Shown here piece after piece: positions 34,767-43,483 of a stretch of 64,000 nucleotides of DNA. Under the pieces are notes generated by a model, which saw nothing but the letters and a program-made list of their open reading frames with translations, was not told the origin of the DNA and did not search any database. How positions within the stretch are numbered: position 1 is the stretch's first letter; the number at the start of each line of letters is the position of its first letter. The stretch is taken from assembly GCA_050946115.1 (NCBI GenBank), contig JBMNUF010000004.1, forward strand, positions 62,001 through 126,000, read 5' to 3'. Position numbers and translations under genes: made by a program. The stretch comes from CAYFRC01 sp050946115 (GTDB lineage: Bacteria > Bacillota > Clostridia > Christensenellales > Aristaeellaceae).

Positions 34767-35222
34767 ATGAACGTATACGACATCATGAAGGAAAAGAACA
34801 TCGTTTTGCCCGAACCGCCGGCGAAGGGCGGGCTGTACGCGCCGTGCAAGCTGATCGGCAACATGGCGTATATCTCCGGCTGCGCGTGCTTCATCGGAGA
34901 GCCGATTACCGGCAAGTGCGGCACGGACTTTACGACCGAGGAAGCGAAAAAGCTCGCGCGCATCTGCGGGCTGAACATCCTTGCCGTACTGCAGCGCGAG
35001 ATCGGCGACCTCAACCGCGTGAAAAACGTCGCGAAGGTCGTGGCGTTTGTCGCGAGCGATCCCGAATTCTCCCAGCAGCCGCAGGTCGCAAACGGCGCGA
35101 GCGAGCTGTTTGCGGAGATTTTCGGCATGGAGCGCGGCGTCGCTGCGCGCTCGGCGGTCGGCGTCACGGTGCTGCCGTGGAACATGCCGGTGGAGATCGA
35201 AGCGATTTTCGAGGTGGAATAG
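34767..35222 (+). CDS. ridA: RidA/YjgF-family enamine/imine deaminase
   Basis: 151-residue trimeric RidA family member; such proteins hydrolyse reactive enamines/imines from PLP enzymes. Features: APCKLIGNMAYISGCA, then NILAVLQREIGDLNRVKNVA and RSAVGVTVLPWNMPVEIEA. The arginine of the usual C-terminal R-x-A block is kept (ARSAVG). It is the first gene of an operon with D-amino-acid-related enzymes, which fits a role in clearing imine side products. Confidence 0.9.
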   Translation: MNVYDIMKEKNIVLPEPPAKGGLYAPCKLIGNMAYISGCACFIGEPITGKCGTDFTTEEAKKLARICGLNILAVLQREIGDLNRVKNVAKVVAFVASDPEFSQQPQVANGASELFAEIFGMERGVAARSAVGVTVLPWNMPVEIEAIFEVE

Positions 35223-36803
35223 TTGCCGCTTTTGATTAAAAACGGCACGGTATTCGACGGCGAGCGCGAGGGCAGGGCGTGCGACATCCTTGTGGCGGAG
35301 GGCACGATCGCAAAGACAGGGCGTAACCTGCCCGCAAACGGCGCGACCGTGCTCGATGCCGAGGGGCACATCGTCTGCCCCGGGTTTGTGGACATCCACA
35401 GGCATACGGATACGAAGGCGTATACGGGCTGGGACGGCGGCGAAATGCTCCGGCAGGGCATTTCGACATGCATCTGCGGGAACTGCGGCTTTTCGCTCGC
35501 GCCCGCGACGGATGCGCAGCTCGCCTTTTCCGCGCCGATCTTGGGGAACCCGCCCGAAAATCCGCCCGGGACGTTTGCGGATTTTCTGGACGGGGTGAAA
35601 AGGCATCCTTTGCCCGTCAACCTCGGCGCGCTCATCGGCACGGGCGCGGTGCGGATCGCCGTGAAGGGCTTTTCGCAGGCGCCGTTTACGCCGAACGAGA
35701 TGGACACGGCTGTCCGCATGATCGACGACGCGCTTTGTGCGGGCGCGTTCGGCGCGTCGGTCGGCATCATGTACATCCCGGAGTGTTACGGCACAAAGGC
35801 GGAATTCGCGAAGCTGCTCTCCCCGCTCGGAAGGCGCGGCGCATTGCTTGCGGCGCACATTCGCGGCGAGGGGGATTCGCTCGTCTCTTCCGTGCGGGAA
35901 GTGCTCGAAATCGCGGACGATGTGGGCTGTTCTTTGGAGATTTCGCATTTCAAGGCGTGCGGCGCGTCCAACTGGCGAAAGTCGATCCATCAGGCGATCG
36001 AGGAGATCGAAAGGGCGCGCGCCAAGGGGCAGGATGTGACTTGCGATTTCTATCCGTATGACGGGGGCTCCACCGCGCTTTCGACCATGCTGCCGCCGGA
36101 TTTTGTAGGCGGCGATATGGAGGGCGCGCTAACGCGACTCGGCACAAAGGAAGGCGTAGCGCATTTGCGAAGCGCGCTCGAAAAAACCTACCCCGCGTGG
36201 GACAATTTCGCGCTCACGCTCGGCTGGGAGCGCATTTTGATCGCGAGCGTATCGGATGCGGAAAACAGGCGCTTTCTCGGCATGCGCGTTACGGACGCTG
36301 CCGCAAAATACGGCTTTGACGACGCCGCGGCGCTCGCTGCGCATCTGCTGCATACGGATCGGGGGAAGACCGCCGTCATCAACCTGTCCATGTGCCAGGA
36401 CGACATCGATACGGTCGCAAAGCTGCCCTATTCCCATGTGATTTCGGACGCGATCTACGCCGAAACGGACACTCCCCACCCGCGCATGTTCGGCGCGATG
36501 CCGCGCTTTTGGCAGGACTATGTCGTACAGCGGCATATCCTCACGGAGCGCGAGGCGATCGCGAAGATGACGCGCAACCCCGCGCTGCGCATGGGCATTG
36601 CGGACAGGGGAATCCTTGCGCCCGGCGCGCGGGCGGATATATTGGTTTTTCAAAGGGATTGCTTGCGCGACAACGCGACCTATGCCGCGCCCGCGAGGGC
36701 TTCGGAGGGCGTGAAATGGCTCATCGTCAACGGGGAGATCGCCGTAGAAAACGATGCGATCGTTCGGCACGACTTGGGGCAGCTTTGCCTCAGGGAAGCA
36801 TAA
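35223..36803 (+). CDS. N-acyl-D-amino-acid deacylase (D-aminoacylase)
   Basis: Amidohydrolase-fold enzyme releasing D-amino acids from N-acyl derivatives. 526 residues. Seen: start strand LLIKNGTVFDGEREG, metal-binding GFVDIHRHTD, the Cys-rich CICGNCGFSLAP, HIRGEGDSL, EISHFKACG with metal His, and the C-terminal GILAPGARADILVF typical of amidohydrolases. TTG start one base after ridA, so translation is coupled. Confidence 0.92.
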   Translation: MPLLIKNGTVFDGEREGRACDILVAEGTIAKTGRNLPANGATVLDAEGHIVCPGFVDIHRHTDTKAYTGWDGGEMLRQGISTCICGNCGFSLAPATDAQLAFSAPILGNPPENPPGTFADFLDGVKRHPLPVNLGALIGTGAVRIAVKGFSQAPFTPNEMDTAVRMIDDALCAGAFGASVGIMYIPECYGTKAEFAKLLSPLGRRGALLAAHIRGEGDSLVSSVREVLEIADDVGCSLEISHFKACGASNWRKSIHQAIEEIERARAKGQDVTCDFYPYDGGSTALSTMLPPDFVGGDMEGALTRLGTKEGVAHLRSALEKTYPAWDNFALTLGWERILIASVSDAENRRFLGMRVTDAAAKYGFDDAAALAAHLLHTDRGKTAVINLSMCQDDIDTVAKLPYSHVISDAIYAETDTPHPRMFGAMPRFWQDYVVQRHILTEREAIAKMTRNPALRMGIADRGILAPGARADILVFQRDCLRDNATYAAPARASEGVKWLIVNGEIAVENDAIVRHDLGQLCLREA

Positions 36804-36830
36804 CTTCTTTGACAAGGGAGGACACGGCAT

Positions 36831-37898
36831 ATGGAATACCGCCTTGCAAACGAAAACGAAATCCTTTCGCCCGCGCTCATCTACTATGCGGATGCGATCC
36901 TCGAAAACACGAAGCGCGCGATCGATATCGCGGGGAGCGCCGAAAGGCTTTGGCCGCACGTGAAATCGCACAAGATTCGCGAGATGGTCGAAATGCAGCG
37001 CGCCTTGGGCATTTCGCGCTTCAAGTGCGCGACGGTTGTGGAGGCGGACATGGTCGCCTCCTGCGGCGCGAACCATGTGCTTTTGGCGTATCCCATGATC
37101 GGGCCCGTGATCGGGCGCTTCCTGTCGCTCGCGGAGAAATATCCCGACGTGCACTTTTCCGCGATCGTGGATTCCGAAAAGGGGCTTTTCGCGCTTTCGG
37201 AGGAGGCGGGCAGGCGAAACCGAACGGTGGACATCCTGATCGACGTGAACCTCGGCATGGACAGGACGGGGATTTCGCCGGAAAGCGTCGGCGCATTTCT
37301 GGAGACCGTGAAAAAGGCGAAAAACGTCCGCTACAAGGGGCTGCACTGCTACGACGGGCATGTGCACGACACGGACCCCGCAAAGCGGCAGGAAGCGGTA
37401 GATAAAGGGCTTTCGCGCATTCGGGGAATCGAGGCGGAGATCGTCATCGCGGGCGGCTCCAAGACGTTTCCGTGCTATGCAAAGCACGAGGGGCTGTTCC
37501 TCTCGCCCGGAACGGTGTTCGTGTGGGACTACGGGTACAAACTGCAGCTGCCGGATTTGCACTTTGTCCCGGCGGGAGCGGTGCTCGGCAGGGTGGTCTC
37601 CCATCCCGCAGCGGGGCTGTTTACGATCGACGTCGGGAGCAAGGCGATCAGTGCGGACACGGCGGGGCAGCGCGGCTGGATCGTCGGCATGGAGGACAAA
37701 GCGCTTCCCGTCTCGCAGAGCGAGGAACACTGGGTGTGGCGCATCGCGGACGGCGCAGAGGTGCCTGACATCGGAGAAGTGGTATACGTCCTGCCGAACC
37801 ACATCTGCCCCACGACGGCGCTGTACGACAGGGTGTACGCCGCAAGGGGCGGAAATGCCTCCGAAACGTGGCGCGTCGCCGCGCGGGACAGGGCGTAA
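36831..37898 (+). CDS. D-threonine aldolase-like PLP enzyme (alanine-racemase fold)
   Basis: 355 residues. The N-terminal TIM-barrel has the PLP lysine in WPHVKSHKIREM near residue 45, and the C-terminal half ends with the zinc motif NHICPTTALYD typical of D-threonine aldolase / D-serine dehydratase-like proteins. It probably cleaves or deaminates a D-hydroxy-amino acid released by the deacylase upstream. GGGAGG ribosome site; 27-base gap from the deacylase gene. Confidence 0.9.
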   Translation: MEYRLANENEILSPALIYYADAILENTKRAIDIAGSAERLWPHVKSHKIREMVEMQRALGISRFKCATVVEADMVASCGANHVLLAYPMIGPVIGRFLSLAEKYPDVHFSAIVDSEKGLFALSEEAGRRNRTVDILIDVNLGMDRTGISPESVGAFLETVKKAKNVRYKGLHCYDGHVHDTDPAKRQEAVDKGLSRIRGIEAEIVIAGGSKTFPCYAKHEGLFLSPGTVFVWDYGYKLQLPDLHFVPAGAVLGRVVSHPAAGLFTIDVGSKAISADTAGQRGWIVGMEDKALPVSQSEEHWVWRIADGAEVPDIGEVVYVLPNHICPTTALYDRVYAARGGNASETWRVAARDRA

Positions 37899-37930
37899 GA
37901 AAAGGCGTTTCAGCGTCCGTAACGGCAATC

Positions 37931-37980
37931 AAAAAAGGCGGAACCCCCGATCTCGAAGGGAATTCCGCCTTGGCGTTTTT
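37931..37980. terminator. Terminator of the RidA operon
   Basis: Stem GGCGGAA (37937-37943) with TTCCGCC (37963-37969), a T-run after and an A-run before, so it may act in both directions. Part of repeat unit 1. Confidence 0.8.
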
Positions 37981-38239
37981 GGGGATGACGATGTACGAAG
38001 ATGGCGCGATCAAGGGCGTTTCGGCTTCGAAATCATGGCGATCAAAAAAAGCAGAACTCGCGATTTGACGGTCTTCTTTATGATTCCATTGAACGACAAT
38101 ACCGCAAATGACGCGATTAAAGGTGTTTCATTTCCGATCGTGGCAATTGAAAAAATGAGACACCCGCCCAAAATACATTTTCATGAAAGCGCCGTATGAT
38201 GATGCAGCAAAGGGCGCTTTGGCATCTGTCGCGACAATC

Positions 38240-38274
38240 AAAAAACGGGACTCCTGCCCACGGAGGGAATCCCG
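38240..38274 (-). terminator. Terminator of the minus-strand metallophosphoesterase
   Basis: On the minus strand CGGGATTCCC / GGAGTCCCG hairpin followed by TTTTTT. Part of repeat unit 4. Confidence 0.8.
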
Positions 38275-38309
38275 CTTCGACAGATTGTTTTATGGTGCAA
38301 GGGGCGCGG

Positions 38310-39152
38310 TCAGAAGAGCTTCAGCTCGACCGCAGCCATCTCCCAATAGCGCTCCTCCGCCGCTGCCGCGTCCTCCAAGTGGGAGTACTGCATGACGAGG
38401 CGGCGTACGTCGTCGAGCGCGTTTTCGCCCGTGCGATAGGCGCGAGCGAGGATTTTCGTATACACGCCGCCCCCGATGGACAGGTTCGACCGCTCGAGTT
38501 CGCGCAGCGCGGCGGCGATGTCGTAATCCAAATTGAGCATGCGCGTGCTGACGCGCCCGTTTTCACAGGTGAGCAACGAAAACTGCGCCTTGCGAAAGCC
38601 GCGCGACGGGAGCCCGACCGAGCCGGGGTTTATCATTTGTTTCCCAAAGGCTTCATAGCGGAACTGGATGTGCGAATAGCCCGTGAGGAGAACCTTATGC
38701 TCCGCCCCACGCAGCAGGATGTCCGCCGCTTCCGTTCCGGGGTAGATCGTGACAAACTGCCCGCCGGGGAGGTGTTCCGCGTAGATGGCGGGGCTATCCA
38801 TAGGCGTAAGGAGCGCGGTCTCGGGCAGGCTGCGCAAAAACGCAAAATCCTCCGTCGTCAGCTCGGAGGGGGTAAAGACCTGCCTTTCGTACTGGCAGCC
38901 GTTTTTTCTGGGCACGCTCCGCTCCGCGCCGCGCTTGATGAGCGCGGTTTCGGCAGGTCCGCGCAGGATGACGGTTTTCTTTTCCCTGCTCAGCGCCCGC
39001 AAAATCTCGAGCGTACCGTGCGGATCGTACCCGATGCCGATGTGGTCTCCCAGAAAGATGTATTCGTCCACAGCGAGATGCTCCGCAAATTTCACACAGG
39101 TCTCCAGTGCGATGCGGTTGCTGTGTATGTCGCTGAAAACGGCCAGCTTCAT
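38310..39152 (-). CDS. Calcineurin-like metallophosphoesterase
   Basis: 280 residues. Metal ligands: AVFSDIHSNRIAL, FLGDHIGIG, LRGPAETAL (the usual GN(H/D) motif is changed to GPA), and LLTGYSHIQ / PGSVGLPSRG. The change of the Asn-His catalytic pair to Pro-Ala suggests altered activity. The start at 39152 follows AAGGAG; a longer opening has no ribosome site. Confidence 0.85.
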   Translation of the reverse strand: MKLAVFSDIHSNRIALETCVKFAEHLAVDEYIFLGDHIGIGYDPHGTLEILRALSREKKTVILRGPAETALIKRGAERSVPRKNGCQYERQVFTPSELTTEDFAFLRSLPETALLTPMDSPAIYAEHLPGGQFVTIYPGTEAADILLRGAEHKVLLTGYSHIQFRYEAFGKQMINPGSVGLPSRGFRKAQFSLLTCENGRVSTRMLNLDYDIAAALRELERSNLSIGGGVYTKILARAYRTGENALDDVRRLVMQYSHLEDAAAAEERYWEMAAVELKLF

Positions 39153-39186
39153 AATCGGTGTACTCCTTGTTATTCTATCTGCATAT

Positions 39187-39215
39187 ATTATACCGCAAAG
39201 TGCGGTTTCCGTCAA
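39187..39215 (-). promoter_or_regulatory. Promoter of the metallophosphoesterase gene
   Basis: Minus strand TTGACG, 17-base spacer, TATAAT. The spacer holds a CCGCACTTTGCGG inverted repeat, a possible operator. Confidence 0.75.
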
Positions 39216-39257
39216 CCGCAATTTCCGCCGATTTTGCCGTTTTCGCGCCGAATGCGA

Positions 39258-40256
39258 TCAGGAAAAGACGGCCCTGAGGAACGCCTCGCAGTCCTCCTTT
39301 TGGGTCGCCCAGCTCGTCACGAGGCGGATGCTGCCGCGCCCCATTTTTTCAAATGTCGCGATTTTGGAAAGGGACGCGATCTTCTCCTCCGAAAGGACGG
39401 GAAAGAGCTGGTTTGTGGTGCTGTACGGCGCAAAGGACACGCCGCCCGCCAAAAGCCCCTCCCGCAGGATGCGCGCGGCGTCGTTTTCGAGCCGCCCGAT
39501 TTCCTCGTACAGGCCGTCTTCCATCAGCGCCTCGAACTGCGCGCCGATCACAAAGCCCTTGGCGAACCGCCCGCCGCGCGTCTTGATCGAATAGAGCATA
39601 TCCGGCGCGAGCGCGGGGTCGCGAACCACGAGCGCCTCGCCGAACAGCGCGCCGCATTTTGTGCCGCCGATGGTGAACAGATCCGTGTGCTCCGCGATAA
39701 ACGGCAAATCCGCATCGCCCGCGTCGAGCGCCGAGGCGAGGCGCGCGCCGTCCAGATACAGATACAGCCCGCGCGATCTGCAAAAGGCGTAGAGCGCATC
39801 CAATTCCTTTCGCGTGTACAGCGTCCCGACCTCCGTGGGGTGGGAGATGTACGTCATCGCGGGCTTCACCATGTGCGGCGAATCATGCTCCGAAAGGATT
39901 TCCTCTACCATTTCCGGCGTGAGCTTTCCCACGGGGCTCTGCCGCGTCAACACCTTATGCCCCGTTGCCTCGATCGCGCCGGTTTCGTGCGTGTTGATGT
40001 GCCCCGTCTCCGCAGAAATCACCGCTTCCCACGGGCGCAAAAGCGTCGATATCGCGATGAGGTTCGCCTGCGTGCCGCCGCTTAAAAAATACACCTGCGC
40101 GCGCGGCTGTTTCGCCTTTTCGCGGATGCGGTTCGCGGCGTTTTGAGAGAAAACATCCAGCCCGTAGCCCGCGCTTTCGCAGGCATTGATCGCTGTGATG
40201 CGGCTTAGCACCTTCGGGTGCGCGCCGATCGAATAATCGTTTTGAAACCAAAGCAT
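39258..40256 (-). CDS. ltaE: Low-specificity threonine aldolase family PLP enzyme
   Basis: 332 residues. Cleaves L-threonine/allo-threonine to glycine and acetaldehyde in studied members. Seen: NDYSIGAHPKVL start (the family's N-terminal strand), FLSGGTQANLIAI, HTNTHE-like GHINTHETGAIE, YLDGARLASAL, and the PLP lysine in FTIGGTKCGALFGEA. ATG 40256 follows AAGGAG by seven bases. The glycine product could feed the glycine cleavage system at the right of the window. Confidence 0.92.
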   Translation of the reverse strand: MLWFQNDYSIGAHPKVLSRITAINACESAGYGLDVFSQNAANRIREKAKQPRAQVYFLSGGTQANLIAISTLLRPWEAVISAETGHINTHETGAIEATGHKVLTRQSPVGKLTPEMVEEILSEHDSPHMVKPAMTYISHPTEVGTLYTRKELDALYAFCRSRGLYLYLDGARLASALDAGDADLPFIAEHTDLFTIGGTKCGALFGEALVVRDPALAPDMLYSIKTRGGRFAKGFVIGAQFEALMEDGLYEEIGRLENDAARILREGLLAGGVSFAPYSTTNQLFPVLSEEKIASLSKIATFEKMGRGSIRLVTSWATQKEDCEAFLRAVFS

Positions 40257-40392
40257 CCATACCACATCTCCTTCTGTCATGCAAGTATAGCGTTTCTGTG
40301 CGACAATGTCAACGAATTTACGCAAATGCGCTTATCGCAACCGAAAAAATATGATATACTCAACACCAAATAGGACGGAAGGAGCAACCGGC

Positions 40393-42108
40393 ATGGAAAT
40401 AGAGGAGAGACGCCCCGCCAACTTTATTGAGGATTTCATCGAAGAAGATTTGGCGAGCGGAAGGTTCGATCACGTAAAGACGCGCTTCCCGCCGGAGCCG
40501 AACGGATATCTGCACATTGGGCACGCGAAGGCGCTGTGCATCAACTTCAGCATCGCGAGAAAATACAACGCAGAGTGCAACCTGCGCTTTGACGATACGA
40601 ACCCCGCCAAGGAGGACGTCGTGTTCGTCGAGGGCATCCAGCGCGACATCGAGTGGCTCGGCTACAAATGGTCGAACCTGTTCTTCGCGTCGGATTTCTT
40701 CGGCAGGCTGTATGAGATCGCCTGCGACCTCATCAAAAAAGGCGTCGCCTACGTGGACGACCAGACGGCGGAGGAAATGCGCGCAAACCGGGGAACGCTC
40801 ACTTCCCCCGGCAAAAACAGCCCCTACCGCGACCGCTCGGTCGAGGAGAATTTAGACCTGTTCCGCCGCATGAAGGAGGGCGAATTCCCCGACGGCGCGC
40901 GCGTTCTGCGCGCGAAGATCGACATGGCTTCTCCCAACGTCCTCATGCGCGACCCGACGATATACCGGATCAAGCGCATGCATCACCACAGGACGGGCGA
41001 TGCCTGGTGCATCTACCCGATGTACGATTTCCAGCACCCCGTGCAGGACGCGATCGAGGGCATCACGCACTCCCTCTGCTCTTTGGAATATGAGATTCAC
41101 AGGCCCCTGTACGACTGGTTCGTGCAGCAGGTGGGCTTCCCGCAGCCGCCGAGGCAGATCGAGTTCGCGCGGCTCAATATCACGCGGACGCTGCTGTCCA
41201 AGAGGTATCTGCGCCGCCTGGTCGAGGAGGGGCATGTCTCCGGCTGGGACGATCCGCGCATGCCCACGCTCGTCGCCATGCGCAGGCGCGGCTATCCGCC
41301 CGAGGCGATAAAGGAATTCATCCGCAGGGTCGGCGTGGCAAAGGCTGATTCCACCGTGGACGGCGCGCTGCTCGAGGCGTGCGTGCGGGAATCTTTGGGA
41401 GACGTCGCGCCGCGCGGCATGGCGGTGCTGCGTCCCATCAAGGTGGTGATTTCCAACTGGGAAAAGGGCAAATGTGAAATGCTGCCCATGGAAAACCACC
41501 CCGATCACCCCGAAATGGGATTTCGGGACGTGCCCTTTACGGGGACGCTGTATATCGACAGCGAGGACTTTATGGAGGATCCGCCCAAGAGATTCTTCCG
41601 CCTTTCGCCCGGCAGGGAAGTGCGGCTCAAGGGCGCGTATATCATCAAGTGCGAAGAGGTCATAAAGGACGAGGACGGAAACGTCGTGCAGCTCATCTGC
41701 TCCTGCGACCTTTCGAGCAAGTCCGGCGAGGCGGGCGCGAACCGCAAGGTCAAGGGCACGCTGCACTGGGTGGATGAAGCGGACGCGCATCCGTTTGAGG
41801 CACGGCTGTACGAGCCGATCATCGCGGACGAAGCCGAGGACGATCTGGGCGAGGAAATGCCCGAGGACGAATTTGCCGAGGAGGAAGCGCCCGTACAGAA
41901 GGACTTCACCTCCCGCCTCAACCCCAATTCTCTCGTTCGCATTCCGGGCGCGCTGTGCGAAGGCGCGATCGCAAACGCCGATGTCGGCGCGACGTTCCAG
42001 TTCCTCCGCACGGGCTACTTCTGCAAAGACCCGGATTCCACATCGGAATGCCCCGTGTACAACCGCGTGGTGGCGCTCAAAGACAGCTATGCGAAACGGG
42101 TGAAGTGA
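40393..42108 (+). CDS. glnS: Glutaminyl-tRNA synthetase
   Basis: Charges tRNA-Gln directly. 571 residues. Class I signature RFPPEPNGYLHIGHAKA with the HIGH motif, KMSKS counterpart LLSKRYLRRL, IEFARLNIT upstream of it, and the C-terminal anticodon-binding beta-barrels. An acidic insertion (DEAEDDLGEEMPEDEFAEEE) sits in the distal barrel. Presence implies direct glutaminylation rather than only the GatCAB route. Ribosome site GGAAGGAG. Confidence 0.95.
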   Translation: MEIEERRPANFIEDFIEEDLASGRFDHVKTRFPPEPNGYLHIGHAKALCINFSIARKYNAECNLRFDDTNPAKEDVVFVEGIQRDIEWLGYKWSNLFFASDFFGRLYEIACDLIKKGVAYVDDQTAEEMRANRGTLTSPGKNSPYRDRSVEENLDLFRRMKEGEFPDGARVLRAKIDMASPNVLMRDPTIYRIKRMHHHRTGDAWCIYPMYDFQHPVQDAIEGITHSLCSLEYEIHRPLYDWFVQQVGFPQPPRQIEFARLNITRTLLSKRYLRRLVEEGHVSGWDDPRMPTLVAMRRRGYPPEAIKEFIRRVGVAKADSTVDGALLEACVRESLGDVAPRGMAVLRPIKVVISNWEKGKCEMLPMENHPDHPEMGFRDVPFTGTLYIDSEDFMEDPPKRFFRLSPGREVRLKGAYIIKCEEVIKDEDGNVVQLICSCDLSSKSGEAGANRKVKGTLHWVDEADAHPFEARLYEPIIADEAEDDLGEEMPEDEFAEEEAPVQKDFTSRLNPNSLVRIPGALCEGAIANADVGATFQFLRTGYFCKDPDSTSECPVYNRVVALKDSYAKRVK

Positions 42109-42109
42109 G

Positions 42110-42793
42110 ATGATTCGACCGATTTCCGTCGCCGTGGACGGCCCCGGCGGTGCGGGCAAATCCAGCGTATGCAGGGCGGTCGCCGAAAAGCTGGGCATTC
42201 TCTATCTCGATACGGGTGCGATGTACAGGGCGACGGCGCTGTATATGACGCGCCGCGGCATCTCGGTGGCGGACGCAGAAAAGGTCGTCCCCGCGATGGA
42301 GGAGATGGCGCTTTGCGTGCGCTACACCGAAAAGGGGCAGCGGTTGTTCCTTGCGGACGAGGACGTGACGGAGGCGCTGCATACGCCCGAAATGGACGGC
42401 GCGTCCAGCGCGGTCTCGCGCATCGCGGAGGTACGGGCGAAGCTCGTCGCGCTGCAAAGGCAGATCGCCGAGGGGAATAGCGTCATCATGGACGGGCGCG
42501 ACATCGCAAGCGTCGTCCTGCCGAATGCGACGCTCAAAATCTACCTGACGGCGGATGTGAAAGAGCGCGCGCAGAGGCGCAAGGCGCAGCTCCTTCGCGA
42601 AAAAAATCGGGATGTGCCGCTCGAGGAAGTGCTGCGCGACCTGGTCGCGCGCGACGATGCGGACTCCACGCGCGCGGCGTCCCCCTTGGAAAAGGCAAAG
42701 GACGCGGTGCTCTTCGATACGACGGGGCTTTCGCTGGAGCAGGTCGTGGAAAAGGTGCTCGCAATGATTCGGGAGAGAGGTGCAGGGCTATGA
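42110..42793 (+). CDS. cmk: Cytidylate kinase
   Basis: Phosphorylates CMP/dCMP. 227 residues. P-loop VDGPGGAGKSSVCRA, then YLDTGAMYRATALYM, MDGRDIASVVLPNA, and RDDADSTRAASPL near the C-terminus. Starts one base after glnS; overlaps plsC by 4 bases. Confidence 0.96.
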   Translation: MIRPISVAVDGPGGAGKSSVCRAVAEKLGILYLDTGAMYRATALYMTRRGISVADAEKVVPAMEEMALCVRYTEKGQRLFLADEDVTEALHTPEMDGASSAVSRIAEVRAKLVALQRQIAEGNSVIMDGRDIASVVLPNATLKIYLTADVKERAQRRKAQLLREKNRDVPLEEVLRDLVARDDADSTRAASPLEKAKDAVLFDTTGLSLEQVVEKVLAMIRERGAGL

Positions 42794-43398
42794 TCCCGGC
42801 GCTGTACGGCTTCGCAAAGGCGCTTGCCACAATCTATACGAGGGTTTTGTCCCCCATGACGGTGGAGGGGCTCGAAAACGTGCCGGCGGACGGCTCCGTC
42901 ATGCTGTGCTGCAACCACATCAGCATGATGGACCCGGTAGAGCTTGTCGCGGTCGTCAAGAGGCCCGTGCGGTTCATGGCGAAGGAAGAACTCTTTCGCA
43001 GCCCGTTTACCAAATGGCTGTTTGGCGGCCTGGGCGCGATCCCCGTGAAGCGCGGGGAAAATGACCTTTCGTCCGTTCGCGAATGCCTGAAGCTTTTGCG
43101 CGAGGGCGCGATCGTGGGCGTCTTCCTGCAGGGCACGCGAAACGCCGAAGGCCTTTTTGACGCGGCGAAGCGCAAGCCCATGTTGACGGGTGCCGCGCTC
43201 ATCGCGCTCAAGGGGAATGCGGACATCGTGCCCGTGCTGTTCCCGAGAAAATTCCGCGCGTTCCGAAGGAATGTTCTGTGTTTCGGAAAGCCCATTCCCA
43301 TCGCGGAATATCGGGGGAAGGCCGACGCGCAGACGCTGAAAACGATCATGCGGCGCGCGGAGGACGCGATCTGGTCCATGCAGGATACAGAGAGTTAA
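42790..43398 (+). CDS. plsC: 1-acyl-sn-glycerol-3-phosphate acyltransferase
   Basis: Makes phosphatidic acid at the membrane. 202 residues. Motif I HISMMD (H-x4-D), then KEELFRSPFTKWLFGGLGAI, motif III VFLQGTRNAEG. The order cmk-plsC-ispH-rpsA is a common Clostridia arrangement. Confidence 0.94.
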   Translation: MIPALYGFAKALATIYTRVLSPMTVEGLENVPADGSVMLCCNHISMMDPVELVAVVKRPVRFMAKEELFRSPFTKWLFGGLGAIPVKRGENDLSSVRECLKLLREGAIVGVFLQGTRNAEGLFDAAKRKPMLTGAALIALKGNADIVPVLFPRKFRAFRRNVLCFGKPIPIAEYRGKADAQTLKTIMRRAEDAIWSMQDTES

Positions 43399-43420
43399 AA
43401 CAATATTAAAGTTTCAAGTC

Positions 43421-43449
43421 TTGCGGGAATCTCCGATCCCGTGTATAAT
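43421..43449 (+). promoter_or_regulatory. Promoter of the ispH-S1 fusion gene
   Basis: TTGCGG, 17-base spacer, TATAAT, 35 bases before the start codon. Confidence 0.75.
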
Positions 43450-43483
43450 TAAGTATCTATTATGCGAATTGGGATGAATAGGC

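Larger units (their letters stand above)
37899..38309. repeat. Cluster of four diverged terminator-bearing repeats
   Basis: No credible gene. A core of about 35 bases resembling GGCGTTTCGGC...GGCAATCAAAAAA occurs four times, at 37904, 38014, 38121 and 38212, spaced 110, 107 and 91 bases. Bases before the core (GATG-CGCGAT-CAA) are also conserved. In units 1 and 4 a hairpin lies directly after the A-run, so read on the minus strand each unit is a hairpin, T-run and conserved tail. Confidence 0.7.
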
